Assembly (NCBI GenBank): GCA_036802945.1 | Contig: DAIRVG010000006.1 | Coordinates: 28,132-92,131 of the forward strand | From: Gp6-AA40 sp036802945 | GTDB lineage: Bacteria > Acidobacteriota > Vicinamibacteria > Vicinamibacterales > UBA2999 | Direction of reading: 5' to 3' | Length of the DNA: 64,000 nt | Part shown: in pieces, positions 1-9,058 of the stretch | Layout: each line of letters starts with the position of its first letter | How positions within the stretch are numbered: position 1 is the stretch's first letter | The notes under the pieces: generated by a model | The model's input: only the letters and a program-made list of their open reading frames with translations | Databases searched by the model: none | Told to the model about the DNA's origin: nothing | Translations under genes and position numbers: made by a program

Positions 1-717
1 GGTGACACCGTGCGCGATCTGCACGAGGTTGTCGATTTTCGAGCCGGCCTTGATGCGCGTCTCGCCGACGGCTGGCCGATCGACAGTCGTGTTCGCGCCG
101 AGCTCGACATCGTCTTCGATGACGACCGTCGCGACCTGGGGGATCTTCTCGTGGGTGCCGTCGCCGAGGCGGACGAATCCGTACCCGTCGCCGCCGATGA
201 CCACGCCGTTCTGGAGCACGACCCGGTCGCCAATCGTGACGCGCTCGCGAATCGAGACGTTCGAATGGAGGACGCAGTCGGCGCCGATCCGCGTGCCGGG
301 ACCAATCGTCACGTTCGGAAAGATGATCGTCCGATCGCCGACAACGGCTGCCTCGCCCACGGAGACGAACGCGCCAATCGACACGCGATCGCCCAGGCGC
401 GCATCGTGCGCGACAGCCGCCATCGGGTGCACACCAGGCTCTGGTTGCCATCGCGGCGCGAATAGTCCGACCGCCCGCGCAAACGCAAGGTACGGCTCCG
501 CCGTACGGAGGACCGCGCTCGATCCCGCCGGCGCATCGTCTCGGAGCAGAACGGCCGATGCGCGCGTGGTGGCTACCGCCGGAAGGTATTTTGGATTTGC
601 GACGAAGGTGAGATCGCCGGGGCCGGCGTCCTCGATGCCTGCGACGCGCACGATCTCGATCTCGCCGTCCCCTTCGAGGCGACAGGCGAGCCGTTCCGCA
701 AGGTCCCGGAGCTTCAC
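1..717 (-). CDS. lpxD: UDP-3-O-acylglucosamine N-acyltransferase, 3' end cut by window edge
   Basis: Third step of lipid A synthesis: transfers an acyl chain from acyl-ACP to the 2-amine of UDP-3-O-acyl-glucosamine in the cytoplasm. 239 codons are visible of about 340 usual. The N-terminal uridine-binding domain (about residues 1-100) is followed by a left-handed beta-helix of hexapeptide repeats (IGAFVSVGE, IGPGTRIGAD, IGDRVVLQNG). The loop GGDGYGFV and the active-site segment LVQIAHGV with the catalytic His are present, so the site is intact as far as seen. Start taken as GTG at 717, which gives VKLRDLAERL. The downstream neighbour on this strand is outside the window. The product implies an LPS-bearing outer membrane. 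Confidence 0.93.
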   Translation of the reverse strand, partial: MKLRDLAERLACRLEGDGEIEIVRVAGIEDAGPGDLTFVANPKYLPAVATTRASAVLLRDDAPAGSSAVLRTAEPYLAFARAVGLFAPRWQPEPGVHPMAAVAHDARLGDRVSIGAFVSVGEAAVVGDRTIIFPNVTIGPGTRIGADCVLHSNVSIRERVTIGDRVVLQNGVVIGGDGYGFVRLGDGTHEKIPQVATVVIEDDVELGANTTVDRPAVGETRIKAGSKIDNLVQIAHGVT

Positions 718-736
718 TGTGAATTCAACTTAGACG

Positions 737-813
737 AGCCACACGGAGACACGAAGACACTGAGCATTTTTGCCTAAGGTCACATTCTCCGTGACTCCGT
801 GCCTCCGTGGCTT
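737..813. repeat. Word-repeat hairpin, class A (CACGGAG/CTCCGTG)
   Basis: Left arm is made of CACGGAGA and CACGAAGA words, right arm of CTCCGTG words repeated three times; the arms are reverse complements separated by about 30 bp. It lies between the lpxD start and the next minus-strand gene. Same word class recurs at 15464, 22637, 25938, 31810, within 42557-42585, and at 61455. Confidence 0.85.
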
Positions 814-849
814 GAGGCGGCGAGAATATCACCCCTCGACCCACTCGGG

Positions 850-876
850 GTGACCCTGAGCAAGTCGAAGGGTCAC
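850..876. repeat. Short palindrome GTGACCCT...AGGGTCAC
   Basis: Eight-bp perfect arms around an 11-bp loop (GAGCAAGTCGA). It overlaps the stop codon of the minus-strand gene at 873, where it could act as a 3' mRNA hairpin. No U-tract follows, so I do not call it a terminator. Confidence 0.6.
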
Positions 877-1559
877 GCGTGCCGGACCGCAACCCGCTCG
901 AAGAACGTCGAGAGATGCTGCAGGCGCAGTCGCGCGCCAATCTCATGGACGCGCTTTTCGCGCGCCGCGCCATGGAGCGATGCCACTTCGCGTAGCTCCG
1001 TCAACGGCTCGCACGGACGTCCGGTCCACGCGACGCCGCGGAGTCCCTGTACCGCCCCTCGCATCGACAGCCAGTGCCCCATGACACGGAACGCGAAATA
1101 GTAGGCAACGATGTTCGGGCCCGGGAGCAGCATGAGCGCGGCAGACGCGATCAGCAGCACGCTGTCGACCACGAGCCACACCCGGTGCCGTTCGTAATCG
1201 CGTTGAAGCGTCCGGTGGATCAGTGTCAGCGTCTGTTCGAACGTGAGGTCCTGGGGATGGGCGGCGACGACCGCCGACTCATGCCGCAGGTTCCACAGTA
1301 ACCGCTGCTCGGCCACGCGCTCGGCCACCCAGCCCATGATGTATTCCTGGACACTCATAAGCCAGCTCGCAGCGCCCGTGGACGACGGGGCGCCGGTGCG
1401 CTGCCGTTCTTCCGCCTGATGCAGCATGACGGCAAAGCGATGCCGAATGCGCCCGATGATCCCCTTTGCCGCCGGGTCGAGGCTGGGCGTCTCCACCGAT
1501 GCCTCGCAGTAGAGCTCGTACCGATCGAGCCCGATTGGTATCACGAACACATCCATCAA
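873..1559 (-). CDS. Mit_KHE1-like (mitochondrial K+/H+ exchange-related) membrane protein
   Basis: 228 residues. One clear hydrophobic segment at about residues 128-150 (LVVDSVLLIASAALMLLPGP) is followed by the motif LPGPNIVAYYFAFRVMGHW, which resembles the PGPN...YxxxR signature I associate with the Mit_KHE1 family (PF10173). The family name comes from a yeast protein linked to K+/H+ exchange; the bacterial function is unknown. The N-terminal ~100 residues are soluble and charged. Two Met codons open the frame (1559 or 1556). Family assignment is from memory of the motif and should be treated as tentative; that it is a real gene is well supported by codon use. Confidence 0.5.
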   Translation of the reverse strand: MMDVFVIPIGLDRYELYCEASVETPSLDPAAKGIIGRIRHRFAVMLHQAEERQRTGAPSSTGAASWLMSVQEYIMGWVAERVAEQRLLWNLRHESAVVAAHPQDLTFEQTLTLIHRTLQRDYERHRVWLVVDSVLLIASAALMLLPGPNIVAYYFAFRVMGHWLSMRGAVQGLRGVAWTGRPCEPLTELREVASLHGAAREKRVHEIGARLRLQHLSTFFERVAVRHA

Positions 1560-1571
1560 GACTGACGATAG

Positions 1572-1727
1572 CAGGGATCGGGGATCACCGATCGGGATCC
1601 GGATCGGGATCCGGGATCCGGGATCCGGGATCCGTCTCTGCGGGAACCAAGGACTTGAGCAACGAGGAAGCAGGGCGTTCGGGATTAGGGAACCGGGGGG
1701 CTTGCCCCGGATCCCGGATCCCTACCG
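1572..1727. repeat. Word-repeat hairpin, class B (GGGATCCG)
   Basis: Tandem GGGATCCG/GGATCCGG words from 1572 to 1635, then about 60 bp, then CGGATCCCGGATCCC words at 1706-1722 in inverse orientation. It fills the space between two minus-strand genes and no gene lies in it. Confidence 0.8.
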
Positions 1728-1730
1728 AAT

Positions 1731-1880
1731 TCAGATAACGGTTCGTCGACCGCTAATCAAGTTGACGAGGAACAATACGACGGCGATGACGAGCAGCACG
1801 TGAATGATGCCGCCCGCGACGTGGAATGCGAACCCGAGCAACCAGAACAGCAGCAGCAGGACGATGAGCGTCCAGAGCAT
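1731..1880 (-). CDS. Lmo0937-type very small membrane protein
   Basis: 49 residues starting MLWTLIVLLLLFWLLG and ending ISGRRTVI. Two hydrophobic helices are separated by a short glycine-rich turn (HVAGGIIH). The layout matches the lmo0937 family of tiny two-helix proteins of unknown function that are often stress-inducible. The start at 1880 is fixed by a GGGAGG ribosome site about 7 bp upstream; a longer frame to 1937 would add a hydrophilic tail unlike the family. The repeat at 1572-1727 ends right at its stop. Confidence 0.72.
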   Translation of the reverse strand: MLWTLIVLLLLFWLLGFAFHVAGGIIHVLLVIAVVLFLVNLISGRRTVI

Positions 1881-1962
1881 GATCAGCCTCCCTTTGGCCG
1901 GGCTCCATGCCGGGCCTTCTTGGGTACGAAAGCGCAAAGGATGTGCCGAACGAACCTGATCC

Positions 1963-2850
1963 TTATGGCCGCCGCCGTCGTTGAGGTGTCGCAGGAAGCT
2001 TGACTGGGACGGCAGGTTTGCCCGCGGCTTCCCATGCCCCTGTGATCATTGCGGCGACAGCAGCGATCGACTTATTCAGCCGTTCCTCCATCACCGCGCG
2101 GTTCGATTTGAAGAATGCCTCGTAATAGGCGTCGTCGTAGATGTCACGCGTACCGATCGCGCCCAGATCCGATTTGAGCAACGCCGGCACGAACTGCGTA
2201 TCTTCGAGCACCCTGTCGAACACGAACTCACGCGGATTGCGAACCGGCTCGATCGGCTTCGGCGCGATCGTGAGCTGACCGCGGTAACGCTCGAACAGTG
2301 ATGTCTCCCACCGATTGTGAAGACCATTCTGGCCCGTCAGCTGGCCGTCGTAGTTGATCACACCGTGGAGCGGCACGTGTGCGTCGGACGTGTAGTGGGC
2401 GAGCACCGCGGAGAAAAAAGGAATGTCGAACTCGCCGTACGGGTTGCCGCGTCCGTACGCTTCGAACGTGCGCCTGAGATTGCCGTAGAGTTCCTCGGTC
2501 CGCCACGGCAGCGTTCCATTCTGCGTGACGCGGTCTTCCCCGAACTTCGCGACCGCTTCGTCGTAGCTACGCGGGAGGCCGGCAAACGGATACTTCCCGT
2601 ATCCCTCCCAGTCGATGTCGAGGAAATGATGCGGTGGTTCCTCGTCGAAGCCGGCGGTCCGCCAGGTGTCGGGATCGATGGCACGCTCTACGACAATCGC
2701 GCGATTCGCCTCGAACATCGGCCGCAGTTCCGCCGGCAGCAGCGCGATCGCGCGGTCCATGATGAACTTGTGCGCCGCGAACCCCCACGCGTGCGCGGGC
2801 GCCGGCACGGCAACGACGAACAACGCGGTCACGACGAGTGCTGCTCGCAT
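1963..2850 (-). CDS. Secreted S1/P1-nuclease / zinc phospholipase C-like protein
   Basis: 295 residues. Signal peptide MRAALVVTALFVVAVPAPAHA is followed at once by WGFAAHKFI, the usual mature N-terminus (Trp and His bind the first zinc). Further metal-ligand motifs are HHFLDID, HYTSDAHVPLH and NGLHNRWE, in the order seen in S1/P1 nucleases and zinc-dependent phospholipase C. It should act in the periplasm or outside the cell on nucleic acid or phosphate esters; substrate cannot be told. It ends in a basic tail (PQRRRRP). Divergent from nfo with 21 bp between start codons. Confidence 0.8.
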   Translation of the reverse strand: MRAALVVTALFVVAVPAPAHAWGFAAHKFIMDRAIALLPAELRPMFEANRAIVVERAIDPDTWRTAGFDEEPPHHFLDIDWEGYGKYPFAGLPRSYDEAVAKFGEDRVTQNGTLPWRTEELYGNLRRTFEAYGRGNPYGEFDIPFFSAVLAHYTSDAHVPLHGVINYDGQLTGQNGLHNRWETSLFERYRGQLTIAPKPIEPVRNPREFVFDRVLEDTQFVPALLKSDLGAIGTRDIYDDAYYEAFFKSNRAVMEERLNKSIAAVAAMITGAWEAAGKPAVPVKLPATPQRRRRP

Positions 2851-2871
2851 ACGGTAATTATAGTGATCGGA

Positions 2872-3721
2872 ATGCTTCGAATCGGCGCACACATGTCCGT
2901 GGCCGGCGGTGTCTCGAAGGCTGTCGATCGCGCGGTGGTGCACGGCTGCGAGGCACTTCAGGTCTTCACCAAGAACGCAAGCCAATGGCGGGGGAAGCCC
3001 CTCGATCCGGCCGAAGTGCGGCTCTTCCGCGAGCGTATTGAGCAGACCGATATCACGCCGGTCGTGTCGCACGCCAGTTATCTCATCAACCTCGCGACCA
3101 CATTTCCGATCCTGCGGGAGCAGTCGATTGCCGCGTTCGTTGACGAGATCGATCGCGCGGAAGCGCTCGGGCTCCTCGGCGTCGTCATCCATCCCGGGAC
3201 GTGCACGGCTGGACCCGATAACGAGGCGCTGCGGCTCATCGCCGATGCGATTCGCGTGGCATTCAAGGCGCGGCCGCGCGCAAAAACGATGGTGTTGCTG
3301 GAGCACACGGCCGGACAGGGCCGCACGCTGGGCCATCGCTTCGAGCACCTTGCCGCCGTGATCGGGCACCTTCGAGGCTCGCGGCGCGTAGGCGTCTGCC
3401 TCGACACGTGTCATCTCGTCGCGTCGGGATACGACATCGCCACCGAAGCCGGCTATCGCGACACGTTCGAGCAGTTCGATCGACTCGTCGGTATCGAACG
3501 GCTGAAAGTGTTTCACGGCAACGACTCGAAAAAGCCGTGCGGAAGCCACGTCGATCGCCACGAGCACATCGGTGAAGGGTGTATCGGTCTCGAGCCGTTC
3601 CGGCGCTTGCTCCACGACCCACGCTTCGCGGGGCTGCCCATTCTGATCGAGACGGAGAAATCGAAGGGCGCGGAGAGGAAGGGCGTCGTCGTCGAGGATC
3701 TCCTCGATATGAAGAATCTCG
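2872..3721 (+). CDS. nfo: Deoxyribonuclease IV (endonuclease IV), last residues lost in gap
   Basis: AP endonuclease of base-excision repair: cleaves 5' of abasic sites using a trinuclear zinc centre. Starts MLRIGAHMSVAGG. Metal-binding motifs are visible: GAHMS near the N-terminus, VIHPGTC, LLEHTAGQG, CLDTCH, KVFHGNDSK, and HEHIGEG near the C-terminus. 283 codons are seen before the gap and the family is about 280-290 residues, so only a few residues and the stop are missing. Confidence 0.95.
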
Positions 3722-3821
3722 NNNNNNNNNNNNNNNNNNNNNNNNNNNNNNNNNNNNNNNNNNNNNNNNNNNNNNNNNNNNNNNNNNNNNNNNNNNNNNN
3801 NNNNNNNNNNNNNNNNNNNNN
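3722..3821. other. Scaffold gap, 100 N
   Basis: Exactly 100 N between two convergent genes. I see no shared sequence between the flanks, so the true gap size is unknown, but both flanking proteins are nearly complete. Confidence 0.99.
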
Positions 3822-4744
3822 AAATTCCGCCGCGCGATTCCCTGGCCACCCGCAAAACGCATATCGCCCACCGTCACCCGTGTGCCGCCGGCGACTGGCT
3901 CGAGCGTCCAGAACGGGAAGCGTGACCAGACGAGGAAGGCGCGGATGTTCGGTGCCTCGCGCGCGACGGCGACGCGCGGATCGCGATCGTTTTTCGCCAC
4001 GAACGCCTGATCGAAGCGGATGTTTCGCGGTAGCCACGCGAAGACGCCGGTCTCGTAGTGATCGCCCGCATCGACGATGACGTTCCGTCTCATCGGCGTT
4101 ACCGGCACAGGGCCCACCATCACCGCCTGCGGCGGTTGCCCGGCAACTTGCTGCCAACGATCGACAATTTCTGCTCTCCCGGCGCGGGCCGAGATGGTCA
4201 TGGTGAGCACGTAGGCGCACGCCACCAGCAGCGACGCGCGTGCCCGCTTCGGCGAATGGTGCCACCTCGCCATCCAGATACCCGCGCCCAGCACGAGCCA
4301 GAGCCAGGGATCGATGATGAAGAGCACGTCGCCGTAATACCACCGTCGATCGAATGGCATCAGCAGGCGTACGCCGTAGTTGTTGAGCAGGTCCATGAGC
4401 ACGTGCGTGATGACGCCGATGTACGAGAGCATCAGCAACTCGCGCGCGCGAATGGGAGGATCGTCGCTGACCCCATGCGGCGTCGATCGAGCTGCCCCGG
4501 GACGACCACCGGCTACAGCCATGACGATCGCCGTCAGGAGTATGGGCAGAAAGAGCTGCGCGAGGATGCCGTGCGTCCAGCCGCGCCGGAGCGCCACCGA
4601 GGGCGTGCCGGTGGCGAAGGCGAGTACGTCTACGTCCGGCAGGTTGGACGCGATCATCAGCGTCGCGTTACCGAACCGCGTGCGGCGTTTCAGCCCTGCT
4701 TCTCCAAACGCGGCCCCAACGAGCGTGTGACAGAGATTGTCCAT
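3822..4744 (-). CDS. YdjM/DUF457-type inner-membrane metal-dependent hydrolase, C-terminus lost in gap
   Basis: 307 codons visible. Begins MDNLCHTLVGAAFGEAGL, the standard opening of the LexA-regulated-hydrolase-like family PF04307. Family landmarks are ASNLPDVD, the GWTHG motif, and THVLMDLLNNYG with conserved His and Asp, set among about five hydrophobic helices. The C-terminal ~100 residues form a soluble domain. The family is presumed to be membrane-embedded metal hydrolases with unproven substrates. Its start is only 20 bp from the divergent lipoprotein start. Confidence 0.82.
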
Positions 4745-4764
4745 CGGTGCATCATTATGAACGG

Positions 4765-5655
4765 ATGCGTACACGCCGGCCTCTCGCGCACGTCACCATC
4801 GTTGCCATCGTCGCGTTGGGCATGGCCGGATGCGGCTCCGGCACCGATTCGCCGACGTCGCCGACGCCGCTCGGCCCACCGGCCGCGAACGCGCCGATTC
4901 GATACACCGCCATCGGCGCCAGCGATGCGAACGGCGTGGGTTCGACCGTCGTCTGCGCGCCGTTCATATCGTGCGACAACGGCACCGGGTACGTGCCTGT
5001 ACTGGCGCGACAACTGCGCTCATCGCACGACGTGACGCTGGTAAATCTGGGGATCCCCGGAGCCGTACTCAGCCCTGCCATCCAGGTCATCGCGAGGGCG
5101 GCCGGGCGCGACATCGTCGCGAACTTCATCGATCAGGAACTACCGTTCGTGCCCGCAAACGCGACGCTGGTAACGGTGTTCGGCGGAGGTAACGATGCCA
5201 ATGCGGTCGCGGACGCCATCCTTCGGGGCGCCGCGGGCAGCGACGTCAGGGGCTACATCAACACTCAAGTGGGCGCGTTCGGCGCCGACTACGACCGGCT
5301 CATTCGCGGCATCCGAAGCCGTGCGACGGACGCGTTCATCGTCGTGATCAACCTGCCAAACCTCGCGGCGCTGCCGTATGCGTCGGGCGGCACGACCCAG
5401 CAACGCCAGATCCTCCAGCAGATCGCAGTCGGCATGTCCCGGGAAGCGAATAGGCAGACCGGAACCGGAGTGGTCGTGGTCGATCTGATGTGCGATGCGC
5501 AGGTCTACGACGCGTCGCGGTTTTCATCGGACGGGTTTCACCCGAACGACGCCGGCTACACGTATCTGGCCCAGCGTGTCCAGGCGCTTGTCAACGGCGC
5601 CTCGTCATCTCCACCTTCCACGTGCGGTCAGATGGCGGCCGTCCCCGCGCTCTGA
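4765..5655 (+). CDS. SGNH/GDSL-type hydrolase lipoprotein
   Basis: 296 residues. The start at 4765 gives a lipoprotein signal with lipobox LGMAGC; an upstream GTG at 4747 would only add six residues. A Ser/Pro linker (residues 25-45) leads into an SGNH fold: block I AIGASDANG (GDS replaced by GASD), block III GGGNDAN, block V DGFHPNDAGY with catalytic Asp and His. Expected to be an outer-membrane-anchored esterase or lipase facing the periplasm or surface. Its 3' end overlaps the convergent AMMECR1 gene by 28 bp. Confidence 0.82.
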   Translation: MRTRRPLAHVTIVAIVALGMAGCGSGTDSPTSPTPLGPPAANAPIRYTAIGASDANGVGSTVVCAPFISCDNGTGYVPVLARQLRSSHDVTLVNLGIPGAVLSPAIQVIARAAGRDIVANFIDQELPFVPANATLVTVFGGGNDANAVADAILRGAAGSDVRGYINTQVGAFGADYDRLIRGIRSRATDAFIVVINLPNLAALPYASGGTTQQRQILQQIAVGMSREANRQTGTGVVVVDLMCDAQVYDASRFSSDGFHPNDAGYTYLAQRVQALVNGASSSPPSTCGQMAAVPAL

Positions 5656-6197
5656 TTCTCGCCAAAGACCTGCGCCTCGAATACCAGGATCCGGGCGCCG
5701 TGCTGCCAGGCATTGCGCGAAAGACCGGCCTTGAGACACGTGTGCTCGAGAAACATCTCGCGCGTCCAGCGATGCTCGACGGCGACTTGCGGGAGCAGCA
5801 GACCCCGGCGGCGGCCCTCCTCCACCATGAGTCCGTGGCGCCCCACGTCGATCTCTGTGACCTCCTCGATTTCGCGCGGTGACGTCAGCACCGAGATTTC
5901 GACCTGGAGGTCCGGCAGCTCGTTCAGCGATACCGCCGAGAACCGGGGATCCGAATCCGCGACGACGCCGGCGAGGTGGACGATCGTCTGCCCGAGCGGC
6001 GTGTCAAGCGCGAGATGGCCAAGGCAGCCGCGCAAATCGCCGCGACAATGAATCGACACGAACGCCGCATGGCGAAGCGCGAGCCTGCCCACGCACACCG
6101 CTATCGGCGGCGGGACACGCCGGACCCGCGCCTCGAGCGCGTGCCGCGCGAGATCGAGCAATTGCTTCCGGTCGACTTCACTGAGCAGATCAATCAC
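5628..6197 (-). CDS. AmmeMemoRadiSam system protein A (AMMECR1 domain)
   Basis: 189 residues. The AMMECR1 hallmark LRGCLGHL is at about residues 55-62, followed by the family's DPRF and EISVL segments. Homologues sit beside MEMO1 and a radical-SAM enzyme; the biochemical role is not settled. The only usable start is GTG at 6197, and this GTG is itself part of the GTGATT word repeat that fills the upstream spacer. MEMO1 lies 61 bp upstream on the same strand, so the two are probably co-transcribed. The radical-SAM member is not in this window. Confidence 0.85.
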   Translation of the reverse strand: MIDLLSEVDRKQLLDLARHALEARVRRVPPPIAVCVGRLALRHAAFVSIHCRGDLRGCLGHLALDTPLGQTIVHLAGVVADSDPRFSAVSLNELPDLQVEISVLTSPREIEEVTEIDVGRHGLMVEEGRRRGLLLPQVAVEHRWTREMFLEHTCLKAGLSRNAWQHGARILVFEAQVFGENQSAGTAAI

Positions 6198-6246
6198 AAA
6201 TCACAAATCACTAATCACTAATCATCAATCATTAATCGCGAATCAC
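6196..6246. repeat. Tandem word repeat (AATCACA / AATCACT)
   Basis: About seven degenerate copies of a 7-8-bp word built on AATCA fill the spacer between the MEMO1 and AMMECR1 genes. Only one orientation is present, unlike most of the family in this window. Confidence 0.75.
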
Positions 6247-6257
6247 CGACGGCCTGA

Positions 6258-7082
6258 TCACCAGATCGCCGCCGCCATGTAGCCCACGACCGACGATTTG
6301 TCGCCGCTGATGTCACCGGAATCCGCGTACTTCAGCACTTGCGCGCGCGTCGATCCAAGCTGGATTGCGGCGTGGATCACGGAAACTATTGGCCCGCCGC
6401 CGCAGGCATGGTGCGGCTCGTGCTCCAGCGTCTGCATCAAACCGTCGGCATCGAGCTGTCCGACGTGGCGCAACACCACTCCATCCATTTCCGCCGCTGT
6501 GCGCGCGTCGTGGTAGTGCGACAGGTCGCTGCTGGCCACGAGGAGGACAGGGCCTTCGACCCTGGCGACGACAGTCGCCAGCGCGTCGCCAAGCGTGAAG
6601 GCCGTCGCGCGGTTCTGACGTCCCATCACCAATGGCACGATCGGAACGCCCGGCAGGACGTGTGCGATGAACGGCAGCTGCAGTTCCAGCGAATGCTCAC
6701 GCCCGTGCGCGGCCGGGTGCTCAATCACCTCGTCCGAAGCGGCGGCAATGTCCGCCGCCAGATCCTCGGCAACAGGAACGGCGCCAAAGGGTGTCTGCCA
6801 GGCGCCGCGGGGCCAGATCGACACGCCCTGAAAGCCGATGAAATGCGACGGACCAACGAGGATGACGGCTGCGTAGCGCACGTCTGCCACGGTGCGGTAC
6901 GCAAAGGCGGCGACCGGGCCCGAATACATCAGCCCCGCATGCGGCGCCACGATCGCTCGCGGGGGCGCGGAGGTATCAGTATCGGCGTCCGCCATGTACC
7001 GATCGATCTGCGGTCCAAGCCGCTCGGGCGTTGACGGATACCAGCTACCTGCGACGGCGGCCGGCCTCACGTCACTCGTCAT
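6258..7082 (-). CDS. AmmeMemoRadiSam system protein B (MEMO1 family)
   Basis: 274 residues. Starts MTSDVRPAAVAGSWYP, the conserved opening of the family. Landmarks: VAPHAGLMYSGP, LVGPSHF, HGREHSLELQLPF, SSDLSHYHD and CGGGPI, carrying the conserved His/Asp/Cys set related to class III extradiol dioxygenases. Start at 7082 chosen because upstream in-frame codons are only the translated TGCAAAA repeat. Upstream partner of the AMMECR1 gene. Confidence 0.88.
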   Translation of the reverse strand: MTSDVRPAAVAGSWYPSTPERLGPQIDRYMADADTDTSAPPRAIVAPHAGLMYSGPVAAFAYRTVADVRYAAVILVGPSHFIGFQGVSIWPRGAWQTPFGAVPVAEDLAADIAAASDEVIEHPAAHGREHSLELQLPFIAHVLPGVPIVPLVMGRQNRATAFTLGDALATVVARVEGPVLLVASSDLSHYHDARTAAEMDGVVLRHVGQLDADGLMQTLEHEPHHACGGGPIVSVIHAAIQLGSTRAQVLKYADSGDISGDKSSVVGYMAAAIW

Positions 7083-7096
7083 GGGGCGAATCGTAA

Positions 7097-7184
7097 TGCA
7101 AAATGCAAAATGCAAAATGCAAACAATAACTACGTCTCCTGACCGCTCAGTGTTTGCATTTTGCATTTTGAATTTTGCATTTTG
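7097..7184. repeat. Word-repeat hairpin, class C (ATGCAAA/TTTTGCAT)
   Basis: Left arm has four ATGCAAA words, right arm repeated TTTGCATTTTG words; about 35 bp of loop separates them. It sits in the divergent spacer between MEMO1 and gatC and ends about 26 bp before the gatC start. Same words recur at 26176-26247. Confidence 0.85.
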
Positions 7185-7210
7185 ACTCACCGTCCAACTA
7201 GCATCACCTC

Positions 7211-7513
7211 GTGCCGACTATTCTGACAATTGCCGACGTGGAGCGCGTGGCCGCGCTCGCGCAGCTCGAGCTCACAGACGAAGAGAAGCAGCTGTTCACC
7301 AAGCAGCTGGCCGACATCCTTGCCTACGCGGAGCAGGTGCAGGCGATCGATACTAGCGGCGTTCCCGCCACCGCGCACGTGCACGCCGCGCAGCGCAGGG
7401 AGCGCGAAGACGTCCCGCAACCGTCGTTACCTGTGGAGGACGCCCTTGCCAACGCCCCGGATGCCGACCGCGAGGCGGGCTTGTTCCGTGTACCGCGGGT
7501 GATTGGCGGATGA
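7211..7513 (+). CDS. gatC: Asp-tRNA(Asn)/Glu-tRNA(Gln) amidotransferase subunit C
   Basis: 100 residues, GTG start. Small belt subunit of GatCAB, which amidates Glu-tRNA(Gln) or Asp-tRNA(Asn) and holds GatA to GatB. Typical N-terminal helix (VERVAALAQLELTDEE) and the segment AYAEQVQAIDTSGVP are present. Overlaps gatA by 4 bp (ATGA), implying translational coupling. Confidence 0.92.
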   Translation: MPTILTIADVERVAALAQLELTDEEKQLFTKQLADILAYAEQVQAIDTSGVPATAHVHAAQRREREDVPQPSLPVEDALANAPDADREAGLFRVPRVIGG

Positions 7514-8958
7514 ACCTGCTCGATGCGACCGTCCGCAGCATCCGCGACGGCGTTGCCGCCGGCCAGCTGTCTGCCGTTGACGTCGTTCGCGCGTGCCTCG
7601 ATCGCATTGCTGCCGTCAATCCGGCGCTCAATGCGTTCAACCTTGTTGACGCGGAGCGGGCGCTGTCTCGCGCCCAGACCGTGGATCGGCGCCGCGCCGA
7701 GGGGAGCACGCTGGGACCCCTGGCAGGCGTGCCGATCGCGCTCAAGGACAACATCAACGTCCGCGGGATGCGGACCACTGCTTCCTCCCGGATCCTCGAG
7801 CGTTTTGTGCCGGCTTACGACGCCACCGTCGTCCGGCATCTCGAAAACGCGGGGGCGATCATCGTCGGCAAGACGAACTGTGACGAGTTCGCGATGGGGT
7901 CGTCGACCGAGAACTCTGCATTCGGCCCGGTCCGCAATCCGTGGGCACTCGATCGCATCCCTGGCGGATCGAGCGGCGGCTCGGCCGCGGCCGTGGCGTC
8001 CCGTTGTGTGCCGCTCGCGCTGGGATCCGATACCGGCGGGTCGATTCGACAGCCTGCGGCTTTTTGCGGCGTCGTCGGACTCAAGCCGACCTACGGCCGC
8101 GTCTCGCGGTACGGCCTGCTGGCGTTCGCGTCGTCGCTCGATCAGATCGGTCCGTTCGCGCGTACCGTGGCCGATGCAGCCCTCGTGTTGTCGGCGCTCT
8201 CCGGTGCCGACCCGTGCGACGCGACGACGGCTGATGAGTCCGTCCCCGATTTCACACGGGCGCTCACAGGCGATGTCAAAGGCGTGCGTGTCGGCGTCCC
8301 CCGCGCTTTCGTGAGCCTTGGCGTCGATGAGGATGTGCGCGAGGCGTTTGAGGGCGCGCTGGACACGTTGCGCAGCGCAGGCGCGACGCTCGTCGACGTC
8401 GAACTGCCGCACGCGCAGTATGCGATCCCGGTGTACTACCTGGTCTGCACCGCCGAGGCGAGCTCGAACCTCGCACGGTACGACGGTGTGAAGTACGGCT
8501 ATCGAGCGACGGCAGCGAAGCACGAAAGCCTCAAGGACATGTATAGTCGCTCGCGCGACGAAGGCTTCGGTCCCGAGGTGAAGCGTCGCATCATGCTTGG
8601 CACCTATGTCCTCAGTGCCGGGTACTATGACGCGTTCTATCTGAAGGCGCTGCAGGTGCGGACACTCCTGCGCCGCGACTACGACCAGGCGTTCGAGCGC
8701 GCTGACGTGATTGCGATGCCGACGACCCCCACGCCGCCGTTCCGGCTCGGTGAGAAGACCGGCGACCCGCTCCAGATGTACCTGGCCGACGTGTTCACTG
8801 TCAGCGCGAATCTCGCTGGGCTGCCCGGCATAAGTGTGCCGTGCGGTTTTTCACCGGACGGTCTGCCGATTGGCTTCCAGTTGATGGGCAGGATGTTCGA
8901 TGAGGCAACGGTGCTTCGCGTGGCTGATGCTTACGAGGGCTCAACGGACTGGCATTTG
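7510..8958 (+). CDS. gatA: Asp/Glu-tRNA amidotransferase subunit A, last residues lost in gap
   Basis: 483 codons visible of about 485-490. Amidase-signature family: ALKDNI holds the catalytic Lys, and the Gly/Ser-rich segment GGSSGGSAAAV followed by SDTGGSIRQPA supplies the cis-Ser and nucleophilic Ser. Releases ammonia from glutamine for transfer to mischarged tRNA. Ends at YEGSTDWHL, close to the usual C-terminus. gatB is not visible: the frame beyond the gap belongs to a minus-strand gene, so gatB must lie elsewhere or in missing sequence. Confidence 0.95.
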
Positions 8959-9058
8959 NNNNNNNNNNNNNNNNNNNNNNNNNNNNNNNNNNNNNNNNNN
9001 NNNNNNNNNNNNNNNNNNNNNNNNNNNNNNNNNNNNNNNNNNNNNNNNNNNNNNNNNN
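8959..9058. other. Scaffold gap, 100 N
   Basis: Exactly 100 N between gatA and the convergent surE. No overlap between the flanks was found by eye. Confidence 0.99.

Noticed and set aside
1963..3855. Long open frames running through the first N gap
   Set aside because: N bases cannot support a frame, and the pieces belong to different genes on both strands.
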